A stretch of 64,000 bases of DNA from an uncultured Oscillibacter sp. (lineage in GTDB: Bacteria > Bacillota > Clostridia > Oscillospirales > Oscillospiraceae). The notes beneath the pieces are model-generated. The model had not been told where the DNA came from. It did not search any database and saw only the letters and a list, made by a program, of their open reading frames with translations. How positions within the stretch are numbered: the stretch's first letter is position 1; each line of letters begins with the position of its first letter. The stretch lies in NCBI RefSeq assembly GCF_900544955.1, contig NZ_UQXD01000002.1, positions 38,879 to 102,878 of the forward strand, written 5' to 3'. This document shows positions 7,702 through 16,318 of the stretch, one piece after another. The position numbers and the translations under genes are program-made.

Positions 7702-8175
7702 TCATCGCGCCTCTAGCTGCTGGCGGACGAATTCCACCGTCACCGCCATCCGCCGGGCCACGCCCTCCTCGCTGAGGCCGCTGTCCCGGAACCGGCGGCA
7801 CACCTGGGCCAGGGGCTCCGCCACCTCCAAAAGGTGCCGGTCCGGGTCGTACAGGCGCACCGCCCGCTGGCCCCACCGGCGCTCCAGAGGCGGGTGCACC
7901 AGCTCCAGATCCGGGACGCTCTCCAGAGCCTTCAGCACGGCGTCGAAGTCCTCCGCCGTGAAGGACAGCTCCCCGGCGGCGCCCCCGAAAGCCACCTCCG
8001 CCGCCGGACGGCCCAGCAGGGCAGCCCAGCTCTCCAGGGTCTGGAGGGACAGTCCCCCGGTCAGCACCACGGCGTCGCCCAAGTCCTGCACCACCTCCAG
8101 CCCCAGCACCCGCCGGTAAAACGCCAGGGACCGGCCCAGGTCCCGCACCGCCAGACGCGGCGTGCCCATCTCCAT
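7702..8175 (-). CDS. VOC (glyoxalase/bleomycin-resistance fold) protein
   Basis: 157 residues. The beta-alpha-beta-beta-beta VOC fold is apparent from LAVRDLGRSLAFYRRVLGLE, later AVRLYDPDRHLLEVAEPL with the metal-ligand-type Glu, and AVVLTGGLSLQTLESW. A C-terminal extension (CRRFRDSGLSEEGVARRMAV) is helical. The metal ligands and substrate cannot be fixed from sequence. It lies 9 nt downstream of spoIIR and may be co-transcribed with it. Confidence 0.85.
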   Translation of the reverse strand: MEMGTPRLAVRDLGRSLAFYRRVLGLEVVQDLGDAVVLTGGLSLQTLESWAALLGRPAAEVAFGGAAGELSFTAEDFDAVLKALESVPDLELVHPPLERRWGQRAVRLYDPDRHLLEVAEPLAQVCRRFRDSGLSEEGVARRMAVTVEFVRQQLEAR

Positions 8176-8184
8176 CTCTCCACC

Positions 8185-8823
8185 TCAGCGATTCCAGTTC
8201 TCTTTCAGCTGTTCCCACAGCTCCACGGTTTTGAATTTCAGCACGTAGCCCCGGTCCTCCTCGGTGATGAGGCCCACCTCCTCCTCGGAAAAGCCCGCCG
8301 CCAGGGCGGAGGCGGGGACCTCCGCCGCCGCGGCGGTGCACAGCGGCGGGAACACCACGCACCACCAGTTCTGGCCGCCGCCCTCCCCGATGACGATGCG
8401 CAGGGCCAGGTACTCCCCGGCGGGCAGGGTGAAGCCGTCGTACTCCTTGGTGGGGAAGACGGTCTCCGTCAGCTCCGCCGTCACCGGGTACGCATAGCCG
8501 GCGGCGGCGATCTCCTCCGCCGCGATGCGCTCCAGCTCCAGCAGGTTGCCCCGGAGCAGGCCCTCCGCCTCTCGCCGGTCCGCCGACTGCTCCAGCAGCT
8601 CCGTGGCCCGCTCCAGCACTCTGTCCCGGACCCGCAGCTTCAGCGCCTGGTCCTCCTCCGAATCGGAGTTGGCCAAAACGTGGAGCCGCACCACCTTGTC
8701 CGCCAGCTGGTCCTGGGTCCGCAGGGCCAGCGCCCCGGAGGCCAGGAATACCGCCAGCCCCAGCAGCAGGGCGACCTCCACCGCTTTCCATTTATAATTT
8801 GCAGTTTTTGTAGCTGTTTTCAT
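8185..8823 (-). CDS. spoIIR: stage II sporulation protein R
   Basis: 212 residues. SpoIIR is made in the forespore and signals across the intermembrane space to SpoIIGA so that pro-sigma-E is processed in the mother cell. Visible are an N-terminal membrane/signal segment (about 12-34), the early LADKVVRLHVLANSDSEEDQ, and the family hallmark LRIVIGEGGGQNWWCVVFPP. The ATG at 8821-8823 is used. This is the clearest evidence that the organism comes from a spore-forming lineage. Confidence 0.95.
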   Translation of the reverse strand: MKTATKTANYKWKAVEVALLLGLAVFLASGALALRTQDQLADKVVRLHVLANSDSEEDQALKLRVRDRVLERATELLEQSADRREAEGLLRGNLLELERIAAEEIAAAGYAYPVTAELTETVFPTKEYDGFTLPAGEYLALRIVIGEGGGQNWWCVVFPPLCTAAAAEVPASALAAGFSEEEVGLITEEDRGYVLKFKTVELWEQLKENWNR

Positions 8824-8906
8824 CTGTGTTCCGTCCCTTTCTATGTAGGTGTTGCACCCATCATGGACGGAACGCTCCGTTTTTATTCACTTTTTCGGAA
8901 AATTTT

Positions 8907-9782
8907 TCAATTCTCCTCCTCGTCCAGCCGCCCCACGGGCCGGGCCAGAAAGGTCTGGGCATAGGTCCGCCGCAGCGTCTCCGCCGCCCGGGCCGCCGCC
9001 GCCTCCTCCCGGAAGAGGCCGAACACCGTGGGACCGGAGCCGCTCATAGCGGCGTTCATGGCCCCCAGCTCCCGCAGGCGGTCCTTGATGGCAAACACCG
9101 CGCCGTATTCCGCCGGCAGCACCTCCTCGAATACATTGCCCAGCCGGGCCGCTACCCCCGCCAGGTCCCCCGCCGCCAGAGCCGCCGCCATGCCGCCGGT
9201 ATCCGGGCGGCGGGACAGCTCCCCGCCGTCCACCCGGGCGAACAGCTCCGGCGTGGGAATGCCGAAGTCCGGCTTGCACAGCACCAGATGGCAGGGCGGC
9301 AGCGGCGCCAGGTCCGTCAGCACCTCGCCCCTGCCCTCCGCCAGGGCGGTCCCCCCCCGGACGCAGAAGGGCATGTCGCTGCCCACCGCAAAGCCGATGC
9401 GCTCCAAATCCGCCGTGGACAGCTCCGGGCAGTAGGCCCGGCGCAGCAGGCGCAGCAGCGCCGCCACATCGGCGCTGCCGCCGCCCAGGCCCGCGTAGGC
9501 CGGGACCCGCTTTTCCAGCGTCACCGCCAGCCCCGGCATGGGCCGCCCCAAAAAGGCGTAGAAGGCCTCCGCCGCCCGCTGCTCCAGGGATTTCCGCCCC
9601 GCCGGGAGGAAGGTCCCGCCGGTGTGGAGCGCGAAGCCCGTCCCCCGCTCTTCCACCGTCACGGTGTCGCAGAGGGACACCGTCTGCATCACCATCCGCA
9701 AGTCGTGGTATCCGTCCTCCCGCCGGCCCAGGATGTCCAGCGCCAGATTCACCTTGCACGGGGCCGTTCTCGTCTGTTTCAC
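8907..9782 (-). CDS. ispE: 4-diphosphocytidyl-2-C-methyl-D-erythritol kinase
   Basis: 291-residue GHMP kinase of the MEP isoprenoid pathway; it phosphorylates CDP-ME at the 2-hydroxyl. Motifs seen are APCKVNLALDILGRREDGYH at the N-terminus, the ATP loop PAYAGLGGGSADVAALL (near 95-110), and GAMNAAMSGSGPTVFGLF near the C-terminus. The start is a GTG (9780-9782) with GGAGG seven nt upstream; no better ATG exists. A TAGAAT -10-like hexamer lies about 35 nt upstream. Confidence 0.95.
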   Translation of the reverse strand: MKQTRTAPCKVNLALDILGRREDGYHDLRMVMQTVSLCDTVTVEERGTGFALHTGGTFLPAGRKSLEQRAAEAFYAFLGRPMPGLAVTLEKRVPAYAGLGGGSADVAALLRLLRRAYCPELSTADLERIGFAVGSDMPFCVRGGTALAEGRGEVLTDLAPLPPCHLVLCKPDFGIPTPELFARVDGGELSRRPDTGGMAAALAAGDLAGVAARLGNVFEEVLPAEYGAVFAIKDRLRELGAMNAAMSGSGPTVFGLFREEAAAARAAETLRRTYAQTFLARPVGRLDEEEN

Positions 9783-9843
9783 GCCGCGCCTCCTCTCGTC
9801 TCTTCACGGACACGATTCTACCACATCCCGGACGCAAAAAAAA

Positions 9844-9874
9844 GCCGGGGCCGTGGAATCTCCACAGCCCCGGC
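9844..9874 (-). terminator. intrinsic terminator for the 51-residue gene
   Basis: GCCGGGGC-GTGGA pairs with TCCAC-GCCCCGGC. On the minus strand it is followed by a run of seven or more U. Confidence 0.75.
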
Positions 9875-9884
9875 GTCCGTCTCC

Positions 9885-10040
9885 TCAAAAGAGGCCCCGT
9901 CTCCTGCGAAACCGCCAAATGACCTCCATCACCATATACAATACGCTGATGGACAGCAGGAACAGCGCAGGCAGGAGCAGCAGAATGAGGAAGATCAGTC
10001 CCCCGCCCAGGTACAGCGCACTTTGAAACAGTCCCATCAT
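9885..10040 (-). CDS. 51-residue single-TM membrane protein
   Basis: The minus strand encodes MMGLFQSALYLGGGLIFLIL, continuing as LLLPALFLLSISVLYMVMEV and a basic tail IWRFRRRRGLF. GGAG lies 6 nt before the first ATG, and an intrinsic terminator follows the stop. One long hydrophobic segment with a C-terminal Arg cluster suggests an N-out/C-in membrane peptide. No homologue is recognised; toxin-like or regulatory roles are possible but unsupported. Confidence 0.55.
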   Translation of the reverse strand: MMGLFQSALYLGGGLIFLILLLLPALFLLSISVLYMVMEVIWRFRRRRGLF

Positions 10041-10138
10041 CACTTGCTCCTTTCCCGACGTTTGGTTGATTTCACTAAACTATTTTATGCCGCCTCTCTC
10101 TTCTTAGTTCAATAGTACCACACCCGTCGAAAAAAGAA

Positions 10139-10173
10139 AAGCCCCCGGCTGAAAAAATTTTCAGCCGGGGCTT
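10139..10173 (-). terminator. intrinsic terminator after DUF1015 gene
   Basis: AGCCCCGGCTGAAAA pairs with TTTTCAGCCGGGG. On the minus strand the stem is followed by a U-rich tract, a few nt after the stop at 10181. Confidence 0.75.
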
Positions 10174-10180
10174 GGTGAAA

Positions 10181-11458
10181 TCAACGAATTTTCCGGGCCT
10201 CCACGTAGTACCGCTTGTCCTGGGCGTGGCCCATGGAGAAGGTCTTGCGGGGCAGCACGCCGTCGGCCATGACGGTTTTGAACAGCTGCTCCTTTTCCAT
10301 GGCGGGCAGCAAAAAGCCCATGCAGCCGTCCCGGGACGCCAGCTCCCGCGTCACGTCTTCGCCGTGGATGTAGTCCACCTCCGCCTCCGGGTGCTGCTGC
10401 AAGTACCCGTCAATCACGCTCTGGAGGGTGCCCACCGCCAGCTGCACCGCCGGGTTCGGCACGGTGAGATACCTGTCGTGCCCCGCCCAGACGCACTCCA
10501 GCACGTGGCCCTCTCCCTGCCCCTCGCAGGCGTCGGGATAGGCGGCGCGGAACGCCGCCAGAAACGCCTCCGGGTCCACGTGGAAGAGGACGCGGTGGAT
10601 GGGCTCGAAGCGGAGAGCGTCGTCGTGGTTGTTCACCACCTCCACCAGGGCGTACCGGGCGGGCAGGTCCGCCCACTGCTCCTCCGGCGTCACCTTTTTC
10701 AAATCCTCATAGCACTGCTTGGCGGTGGCCAGGGAGTGGTTTCCATCCCCCACGGCGAACAGCAGCGGCGCCGCGCCGCCCAGGCCGTACTTCCGCTCCA
10801 TCTCCGCCGGAGTGCACAGACCCGCCAGAGCCGCCGCCACGGCGTCGGTCTGCTCCGCCGTCAGCCGCCAGCCCCGGAGGTGCCCACCCCCCTGCTGGAG
10901 AGCAAAGTCGTAGAGCGGCTCCATCCCGGCGGGGTCCAGCGGCTCGATCACGGTCCTGTCCGGGTCGTCGATCAGCAACATCACATGGGGCAGCTCCAGG
11001 GGGGCGTTGCGCCGGACCCGCACCCGGGGCGGGATGCGGGAGAGCACCGTGCCCTCGGTGGCCCGGATCAGGGCGCCGCTGCCGGGGGTGAAGTCGTACT
11101 GCTCCAGGTCCACCATGCCGATGAGGCCCCGGCGCACCCTTCCGTCGGACTGGGTGCGCTGGATGTAGAGCAGGCTCTCCGGCAGCGTCCGGAACAGGTC
11201 CCGGGCCAGATAGTCCTCCATGGCGCCGTTGATGGCGGCGATGTCCCGCTCCACCTCCGGGCCGCTGAGCCCGGCCTCCGGCAGAATCAGCCGCAGGGTG
11301 GAGGGAGCGTCCCCCACCGTGTCCGCCACCGCCTGCCAGTACTCCGGCTGGGAGGTGAACTGGTCGCAGGCCACCACGGCCCACTTGGTCATGTCGGCCT
11401 CCCGGGGCAGGAGAATGTCCGCGGGATAAAAGCCCAGGGACCGGAAACACTCCTTCAT
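10181..11458 (-). CDS. DUF1015 family protein
   Basis: 425 residues matching DUF1015 in length and pattern: WAVVACDQFTSQPEYWQAV near the N-terminus, YDFTPGSGALIRATEGTVLS, then LFAVGDGNHSLATAKQCYED and a C-terminal LLPAMEKEQLFKTVMADGVL. The GDGNHS motif is characteristic. Enzymatic function is not established; the family sometimes sits beside serine or PLP metabolism genes, and here it follows thrH with a 19-nt gap, suggesting one operon. Confidence 0.88.
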   Translation of the reverse strand: MKECFRSLGFYPADILLPREADMTKWAVVACDQFTSQPEYWQAVADTVGDAPSTLRLILPEAGLSGPEVERDIAAINGAMEDYLARDLFRTLPESLLYIQRTQSDGRVRRGLIGMVDLEQYDFTPGSGALIRATEGTVLSRIPPRVRVRRNAPLELPHVMLLIDDPDRTVIEPLDPAGMEPLYDFALQQGGGHLRGWRLTAEQTDAVAAALAGLCTPAEMERKYGLGGAAPLLFAVGDGNHSLATAKQCYEDLKKVTPEEQWADLPARYALVEVVNNHDDALRFEPIHRVLFHVDPEAFLAAFRAAYPDACEGQGEGHVLECVWAGHDRYLTVPNPAVQLAVGTLQSVIDGYLQQHPEAEVDYIHGEDVTRELASRDGCMGFLLPAMEKEQLFKTVMADGVLPRKTFSMGHAQDKRYYVEARKIR

Positions 11459-11477
11459 ACCGTATCCTCCCCCACGC

Positions 11478-12077
11478 TCACAGCGCCGCTCGGATGGCGC
11501 GGAGCAGCTCGTCGAAGGTCTCGTAGGCGGGCAGCTCCGGGTGGTCCGCCTTAATCTTGTCCGTGCTCTTGAAGAGGAAGCCCGCCTTGCTGGCCTGGAT
11601 CATGCCCAGGTCGTTGTAGCTGTCGCCGCTGGCGATGGTCTCGTAGCCGATGGATTGCAGCGCCTTGACGGTGGTCAGCTTGGACTGGGGACAGCGCATC
11701 CGGAAGCCGGTGATCTCGCCGCTCTCCGCCACCTCCAGCGCGTTGCAGAAGATGGTGGGCCAGCCCAGCTTCTCCATCAGGGGCTTGGCAAACTCCTCAA
11801 AGGTATCGCTGAGGACGATCACCTGGGTGAGGCTGCGGAGCTCATCCAAAAAGGCCTTGGCACCCGGCAGCGGGTCGATTTTGGCGATGGTGGCCTGGAT
11901 TTCCCGCAGGCCCAGGCCGTGCTCCTTCAAAATCCCCAGCCGCCACTTCATCAGCTTGTCGTAGTCCGGCTCGTCCCGGGTGGTGCGCTTGAGCTCCGGG
12001 ATGCCGCTGGCCTCCGCAAAGGCGATCCAGATTTCGGGCACCAGAACGCCCTCCATATCCAGGCAAACAATATTCAT
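11478..12077 (-). CDS. thrH: ThrH-type phosphoserine phosphatase/homoserine phosphotransferase
   Basis: 199-residue HAD-superfamily protein. The HAD nucleophile motif is CLDMEGVLVPEIWIAFAEAS (D-x-E variant, typical of ThrH), motif II is VIVLSDTFEEFAKPLM, and motif III is ASGDSYNDLGM. ThrH of Pseudomonas dephosphorylates phosphoserine and can transfer the phosphate to homoserine. Homoserine dehydrogenase and aspartokinase are also in this window, so a link to the aspartate family is plausible. GGGGAGAG precedes the ATG. Confidence 0.9.
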   Translation of the reverse strand: MNIVCLDMEGVLVPEIWIAFAEASGIPELKRTTRDEPDYDKLMKWRLGILKEHGLGLREIQATIAKIDPLPGAKAFLDELRSLTQVIVLSDTFEEFAKPLMEKLGWPTIFCNALEVAESGEITGFRMRCPQSKLTTVKALQSIGYETIASGDSYNDLGMIQASKAGFLFKSTDKIKADHPELPAYETFDELLRAIRAAL

Positions 12078-12239
12078 GGTCTCTCCCCTTTACAATTTTC
12101 AGGATTTGACCTGATTATACAATAGCCCGCCCGCCCATTTCAATCGCATTTCCAAAATTCCCGCTCCTCCGGCGGAAAAAGGCATACTTTTCGCCGGATG
12201 GGACAAACTACCCCCAAATCCTTGATGGGAGGTTTTTGC

Positions 12240-12461
12240 ATGATTATCGACAAGATCGCGCTGCTCTTGGCCATCATCGGCGCCCTGAACTGGGGCGGTA
12301 TCGGCCTGTTCGGCTTCGATACGGTGGCCTTTCTCTGCGGCGGCCAGATGGCGGTTCTGTCCCGGGTGATCTACGCCCTGGTGGGACTGGCGGGCCTGTG
12401 GTGCATCACGCTGCTGTTCCGCTCCGGCGAAGAGGCCGGCCAGGAGCCCCACGCCGCCTGA
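12240..12461 (+). CDS. DUF378 family small membrane protein
   Basis: 73 residues: MIIDKIALLLAIIGALNWGG, then a second hydrophobic segment (VIYALVGLAGLWCITLLF). The ALNWGGIGLFGFD motif is the DUF378 signature. The start is the ATG at 12240 preceded by GGGAGG; an in-frame codon at 12198 lacks a ribosome site. Function unknown; an integral membrane protein by prediction. Confidence 0.88.
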   Translation: MIIDKIALLLAIIGALNWGGIGLFGFDTVAFLCGGQMAVLSRVIYALVGLAGLWCITLLFRSGEEAGQEPHAA

Positions 12462-12469
12462 AAAAGCGA

Positions 12470-12504
12470 AGAGAAGCCGCGGCGCTGTGCGCCGCGGCTT
12501 CTCT
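12470..12504. terminator. bidirectional terminator between convergent genes
   Basis: AGAGAAGCCGCGGCG pairs with CGCCGCGGCTTCTCT around CTGTG, followed by TTG on the plus strand. It lies between the DUF378 gene and the antiporter gene. Confidence 0.7.
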
Positions 12505-12508
12505 TTGT

Positions 12509-13804
12509 TCATTGGGCGGCGTCCTTCTTCTCCCGCAGCGCCTGATCCCGGTTCAGCAGCTCCTGGGAGACGATGTCCAGCTGATCCACCTTTTCGTAGC
12601 GGTCCGTCAGCCCGCTGGACTCCATCCGGCTCTCCGGCTGGCCGCGGAAGGCCAGCTTCAGCAAAATGGGGGTGAGGATGGTGCCTCCCACCACCGTGAT
12701 GATGACGGGCGTCATGAGGCTCTGGCTCAGCACGCCCATGGCCAGCCCCCGGTTGGCCACGATCAGCGCCACCTCGCCGCGGCACACCATGCCCACGCCC
12801 ACTTGGAGGCTCTCCCGCCCGCTGAACTGGCAGAGCCGGGCCCCCAGGCCGCACCCCGCCATCTTGGAGATGACGGAGACCACCAGCAGCAGCACGGAGA
12901 ACAGCACCAGCCCGCCGCTCATGGCGGTGAGCTGTACATTGATGCCGATGCCGGCGAAAAACACCGGCGTCAGCAGCAGATACCCCAGGGGATTAAATTT
13001 GGACTGGATATAGGTGCCCTTGGGCGTGCAGGCCACCACCAGCCCCGCCGCATAGGCGCCGGTGATGTCCGCCACGCCGAAGAACTCCTCGGCGCAGTAG
13101 GCCATCAGCAGGCACAGCACAAAGGCCAGGACGGAGTTGCGGTGGGATGCCCAGCCGTGCTGCTTTTCCAGCATCCAGCAGAACAGCCGGTTGGCGCCCC
13201 AGCCCATCGCCAGGGCGAACAGGAAGAACAGCACGATCTTCACCAGTACCAGGGCCAGGCTCTCCTGTCCCCCGGCCACGCTGCTGACGATGGTCAGGGC
13301 GATGAGGCCCAGCACGTCGTCGATGAGGGCCGCCGCCAGGATGGTGTTGCCCACCCGGGTGTCCAGCTTCCCCATCTCCTTCAGGGTCTCCACGGTGATG
13401 GAGACGGAGGTGGCCGTCAGGACGGTGCCCACGAACACGTCCTCCAAAAAGCTACCGCTGTCGATCATGCCCAGGCGGCCCGCGCCCCAGGCCAGGGCGG
13501 TGCCCATCACCAGGGGCACCAGAACGCCCAGCAGCGCCACCAAAAACCCGGCCCGGCCGCTGCGCTTGAGCTCCTGAATATCGGTGCCCATACCGGCGGA
13601 GAACATCAGTACAATGACTCCCAGCTCACTCAGCCGGGACAAAAAGTCGGTCTCCGTCAGGATATTAAACCCCGCCGGCCCCAGAATCAGGCCCGCCAGC
13701 AGCGCACCCACCACCTGGGGCATTTGAAATCTCTGTGTGATCAGGCCCAGCAGCTTGGTGCTCAACAGGATCAGCGCCAGGTCCAGCAAATAATGATAAG
13801 ACAT
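12509..13804 (-). CDS. CPA2-family cation:proton antiporter (KefB-like)
   Basis: 431 residues starting MSYHYLLDLALILLSTKLLG. About 12 hydrophobic segments are visible, with CPA2 landmarks: FQMPQVVGALLAGLILGPAG near the N-terminus, then LSELGVIVLMFSAGMGTDIQ, AALIDDVLGLIALTIVSSVA (Asp pair of the transport site) and VGVGMVCRGEVALIVANRGL. No TrkA-N/RCK domain is attached. The start chosen is the ATG at 13804 with GGAGGAAGGGAAG upstream; the frame stays open further but overlaps rqcH. Exchanged cation (Na+ or K+) not determined. Confidence 0.9.
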   Translation of the reverse strand: MSYHYLLDLALILLSTKLLGLITQRFQMPQVVGALLAGLILGPAGFNILTETDFLSRLSELGVIVLMFSAGMGTDIQELKRSGRAGFLVALLGVLVPLVMGTALAWGAGRLGMIDSGSFLEDVFVGTVLTATSVSITVETLKEMGKLDTRVGNTILAAALIDDVLGLIALTIVSSVAGGQESLALVLVKIVLFFLFALAMGWGANRLFCWMLEKQHGWASHRNSVLAFVLCLLMAYCAEEFFGVADITGAYAAGLVVACTPKGTYIQSKFNPLGYLLLTPVFFAGIGINVQLTAMSGGLVLFSVLLLVVSVISKMAGCGLGARLCQFSGRESLQVGVGMVCRGEVALIVANRGLAMGVLSQSLMTPVIITVVGGTILTPILLKLAFRGQPESRMESSGLTDRYEKVDQLDIVSQELLNRDQALREKKDAAQ

Positions 13805-13933
13805 AGGACTTCCCTTCCTCCGAAAACGTTTTACTCCAGGGAGACCTTCATTGTAGTCCTTTCCCACCGGTTTGCAATGGTGAATTTGAACAAAACGGCG
13901 TTTGGATTTTGTTAAGTATCTCCGGACGGAAAG

Positions 13934-13965
13934 GGGGACCACCCCCATCTTCGGAAGTGGTCCCC
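13934..13965 (-). terminator. hairpin after rqcH
   Basis: GGGGACCAC pairs with GTGGTCCCC, just downstream of the rqcH stop codon on the minus strand, followed by CTTTCC. Confidence 0.55.
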
Positions 13966-13971
13966 GTCCCG

Positions 13972-15723
13972 CTATTTGGATTTGACGGCCAGAAGCTTCA
14001 CCGTCTCCGCCTCCGGCGTCACGTTCACGGTCCGGCAGGTGGTGTAAATCACCATGCCGGGGCGGGCGCCGGCGGGCTTTTTCACGTTTTTCACCGGCGT
14101 GTAGTCCACCGGCACGTTGCCGCTCTCCCGGGCCTGGGAGTACCAGGCCGCCAGAAGCGCCGCCTCCACCAGGTCGGCGTCCTCCGGCTCCCGGCCGCCG
14201 GTGCACAAAATCACGTGAGAGCCGTGGATTTTCTGGGTGTGGAACCACAGGTCCCGGTGGTCCGCGTCCTTCATGGTGAGCTGGTCGTTCTGGCGGTTGT
14301 TGCGGCCCACCAGCACCCGGAAGCCGCCGCTGGTGCGGAACTCCCGGGGTCCCGCCGCCCGCCGGGGAGCCTTCTTCTCCTGCCCGCGCAGGAATCCGGC
14401 GGAGCGCAGCTCGCTGCGGATGTCCAGGAAGTCCTGCTCCGTCTCCGCCTCCGCGATCTCCTCCAGCACGCTCTCCAGATACGCCTCGTCCCGCCGGGCG
14501 ATCTCCATCTGCTCCCGGAGGTAGCGCTCCGCCGTCTTGGCCTTGGTGTAGCGCTTATAGTATTTGGCGGCGTTCTGCTGGGGCGTCAGCAGCGGGTCCA
14601 GGGGGATGGTGATGTCCCCGCCGCCCTCGTCGTAGAAGTTCTCACAGGTCAGAGAGGCCGCCCCCCGCTCCATCCGGTAGAGGTTGGCGGTGATGAGGTC
14701 CCCGCAGATCCGCAGATGGTCCCGATTCTGGGTCTCGGCGTAGTCCCTCTCCTGGAGGGCCAGCTTCCGCCGTAGCCGGTCCCGGGCGGTGGTGGCGGTG
14801 CGGATCAGGTCCGCCCCCCGCTGCCGGGTCCGCTCCTGGCGCTCCCTGGCCTCGTAGAAGGCGTCCAGCAGCGCGGAGAAGCTCTCCCAGGTCTCGCTCT
14901 CCACCGCCCCGCCGTACTGGCCCACGGGCAGGCAGGCAAACTCCATCATGCGGCCCTCCCGCCGCAGGCACAGCGGCGTAAAGCGGCCCTCCCGGACGGC
15001 CTCCAAAAAGCCGGAGAGCTCCCGCCAGAAGCGCTCCGTCCCCGCCGGCCCCAGCTCAAAGAGGCGTCGGTCCGTCTCCCCCGCCGTCCGGAAGGCCAGC
15101 TCCCGGGCCATCAGGGGGGAGATGCCGAAATAGGTGTCCAGCAAAAAGGCATCCAGCTGCCGCTCCTGGTTGGCGGCGGCCAGCCTCTCCCGGAAGCCCG
15201 CCTCCGTCTCCTCCGTCGCCGGCAGGCGGCCGGTGGAGGCGGGGGGCTGGTAAAACAGCCCCGGCAGCACCTGGCGGCTGGCGGACATGTCCGCGTCCAC
15301 CCGGCGCAGGCAGTCCACCACCCGGCCCTCCCCGTCCAGCAGGATCAGGTTGGACCGGCGGCCCATGGCCTCCAGCACCAGCGTCCGCCGGCCGGGGCAG
15401 CCGAAGTCGTCGGTGATGTCCAGCTCCAGCCGCACCAGCCGCTCCAGGGCGGGCTGGGTGAGATCCGCCACCCGGGCGCCCACCAGGTGCTTGCGCAGCA
15501 GCATGCAGAACATGGGCGGCTCCGCCGGGTTGTCCCGGGGGAGGGCCGTGAGCTGGATGCGGGGGGCGTTGGCCCCGGCGTTCAGCAGCAGCCGCCGGTT
15601 TCCCCGCAGCAGCAAAATCACCTGCTCCCGGGAGGGCTGCTGCACCTTGTCAATCCGCAGCCCCAGCAGCTGGGGCCGCAGCTCCGCGACGATTGCCTGT
15701 AAACAGATTGCGTCCAGGGGCAT
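13972..15723 (-). CDS. rqcH: RqcH, NFACT-family ribosome quality-control factor
   Basis: 583 residues. RqcH binds stalled 50S-nascent-chain complexes and recruits tRNA-Ala for C-terminal alanine tailing. The N-terminal NFACT-N region (MPLDAICLQAIVAELRPQLL, later PPMFCMLLRKHLVGARV), a central helical coiled coil (about 270-420), and the NFACT-R domain with DLWFHTQKIHGSHVIL are all present. It was historically annotated as fibronectin-binding protein A. mrnC ends 3 nt upstream, so the two are co-transcribed. Confidence 0.95.
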   Translation of the reverse strand: MPLDAICLQAIVAELRPQLLGLRIDKVQQPSREQVILLLRGNRRLLLNAGANAPRIQLTALPRDNPAEPPMFCMLLRKHLVGARVADLTQPALERLVRLELDITDDFGCPGRRTLVLEAMGRRSNLILLDGEGRVVDCLRRVDADMSASRQVLPGLFYQPPASTGRLPATEETEAGFRERLAAANQERQLDAFLLDTYFGISPLMARELAFRTAGETDRRLFELGPAGTERFWRELSGFLEAVREGRFTPLCLRREGRMMEFACLPVGQYGGAVESETWESFSALLDAFYEARERQERTRQRGADLIRTATTARDRLRRKLALQERDYAETQNRDHLRICGDLITANLYRMERGAASLTCENFYDEGGGDITIPLDPLLTPQQNAAKYYKRYTKAKTAERYLREQMEIARRDEAYLESVLEEIAEAETEQDFLDIRSELRSAGFLRGQEKKAPRRAAGPREFRTSGGFRVLVGRNNRQNDQLTMKDADHRDLWFHTQKIHGSHVILCTGGREPEDADLVEAALLAAWYSQARESGNVPVDYTPVKNVKKPAGARPGMVIYTTCRTVNVTPEAETVKLLAVKSK

Positions 15724-15726
15724 GGG

Positions 15727-16128
15727 TCATTCCTCCATCATTGCGCAGAACAATTCGTTGATCCGCTCTCTCCGGCCCTTCAGGTACAGCCAGCCCAGCA
15801 GCGCCTCCAGGGCGGTGGCCTCGGCGTACTGGGCCCGGCTGGCGTGGCTGGGGACGGAGCGGACCTGGGCGTTGCGGCCCCGGCGGAGCACCGCCGCCTC
15901 CTCCTCCGTCAGCAGCGGCAGGATGCGCCGGGCCCGCTGGGCCTGGCTCTCGGCGCACACCAGGCGGATGGTGGCCTGGTGCAGTCCCTTGCCGGTGGCC
16001 TTTCCGTGGGCGCACAGCCAGGTCCGCACCAGAATTTCAAACACCGCGTCCCCCATGTGGGCAAGCCCGATGGAGCTGATGGCACGCAGCTGATCGTCCG
16101 TCAGCTCGGTCTGCAAATAGTTTTCCAT
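15727..16128 (-). CDS. mrnC: Mini-ribonuclease 3
   Basis: 133 residues. MrnC is an RNase III catalytic domain without the dsRNA-binding domain; it matures 23S rRNA in Firmicutes. The signature IGLAHMGDAVFEILVRTWLC contains the catalytic Asp, and AQYAEATALEALLGWLYL contains the second acidic box. The ATG at 16128 follows ACGGAGAAAACC; the longer reading frame to 16413 runs antisense through low-complexity sequence and is not coding. Confidence 0.95.
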   Translation of the reverse strand: MENYLQTELTDDQLRAISSIGLAHMGDAVFEILVRTWLCAHGKATGKGLHQATIRLVCAESQAQRARRILPLLTEEEAAVLRRGRNAQVRSVPSHASRAQYAEATALEALLGWLYLKGRRERINELFCAMMEE

Positions 16129-16269
16129 GGTTTTCTCCGTCTTTGCACCGTTTTCCGGAAAAACGGCTTTTTCAGGGCGGACAACCTTGGATTCGCCGCC
16201 CCGTACCCGGGCATTATACCACGCCCGGGCCCGTTTGTCATCCCCCCTCCCCCGCCGGAGCACGGCAAG

Positions 16270-16300
16270 GCGCCCCGGGTCCTTTCGGACCCGGGGCGCC
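16270..16300 (-). terminator. hairpin after the Cys-rich peptide gene
   Basis: GGCGCCCCGGGTCC pairs with GGACCCGGGGCGCC around TTTC, about 20 nt after the stop of the minus-strand mini-gene. No clear U-tract follows. Confidence 0.55.
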
Positions 16301-16318
16301 GGTATCTCGGGAGGGGAA

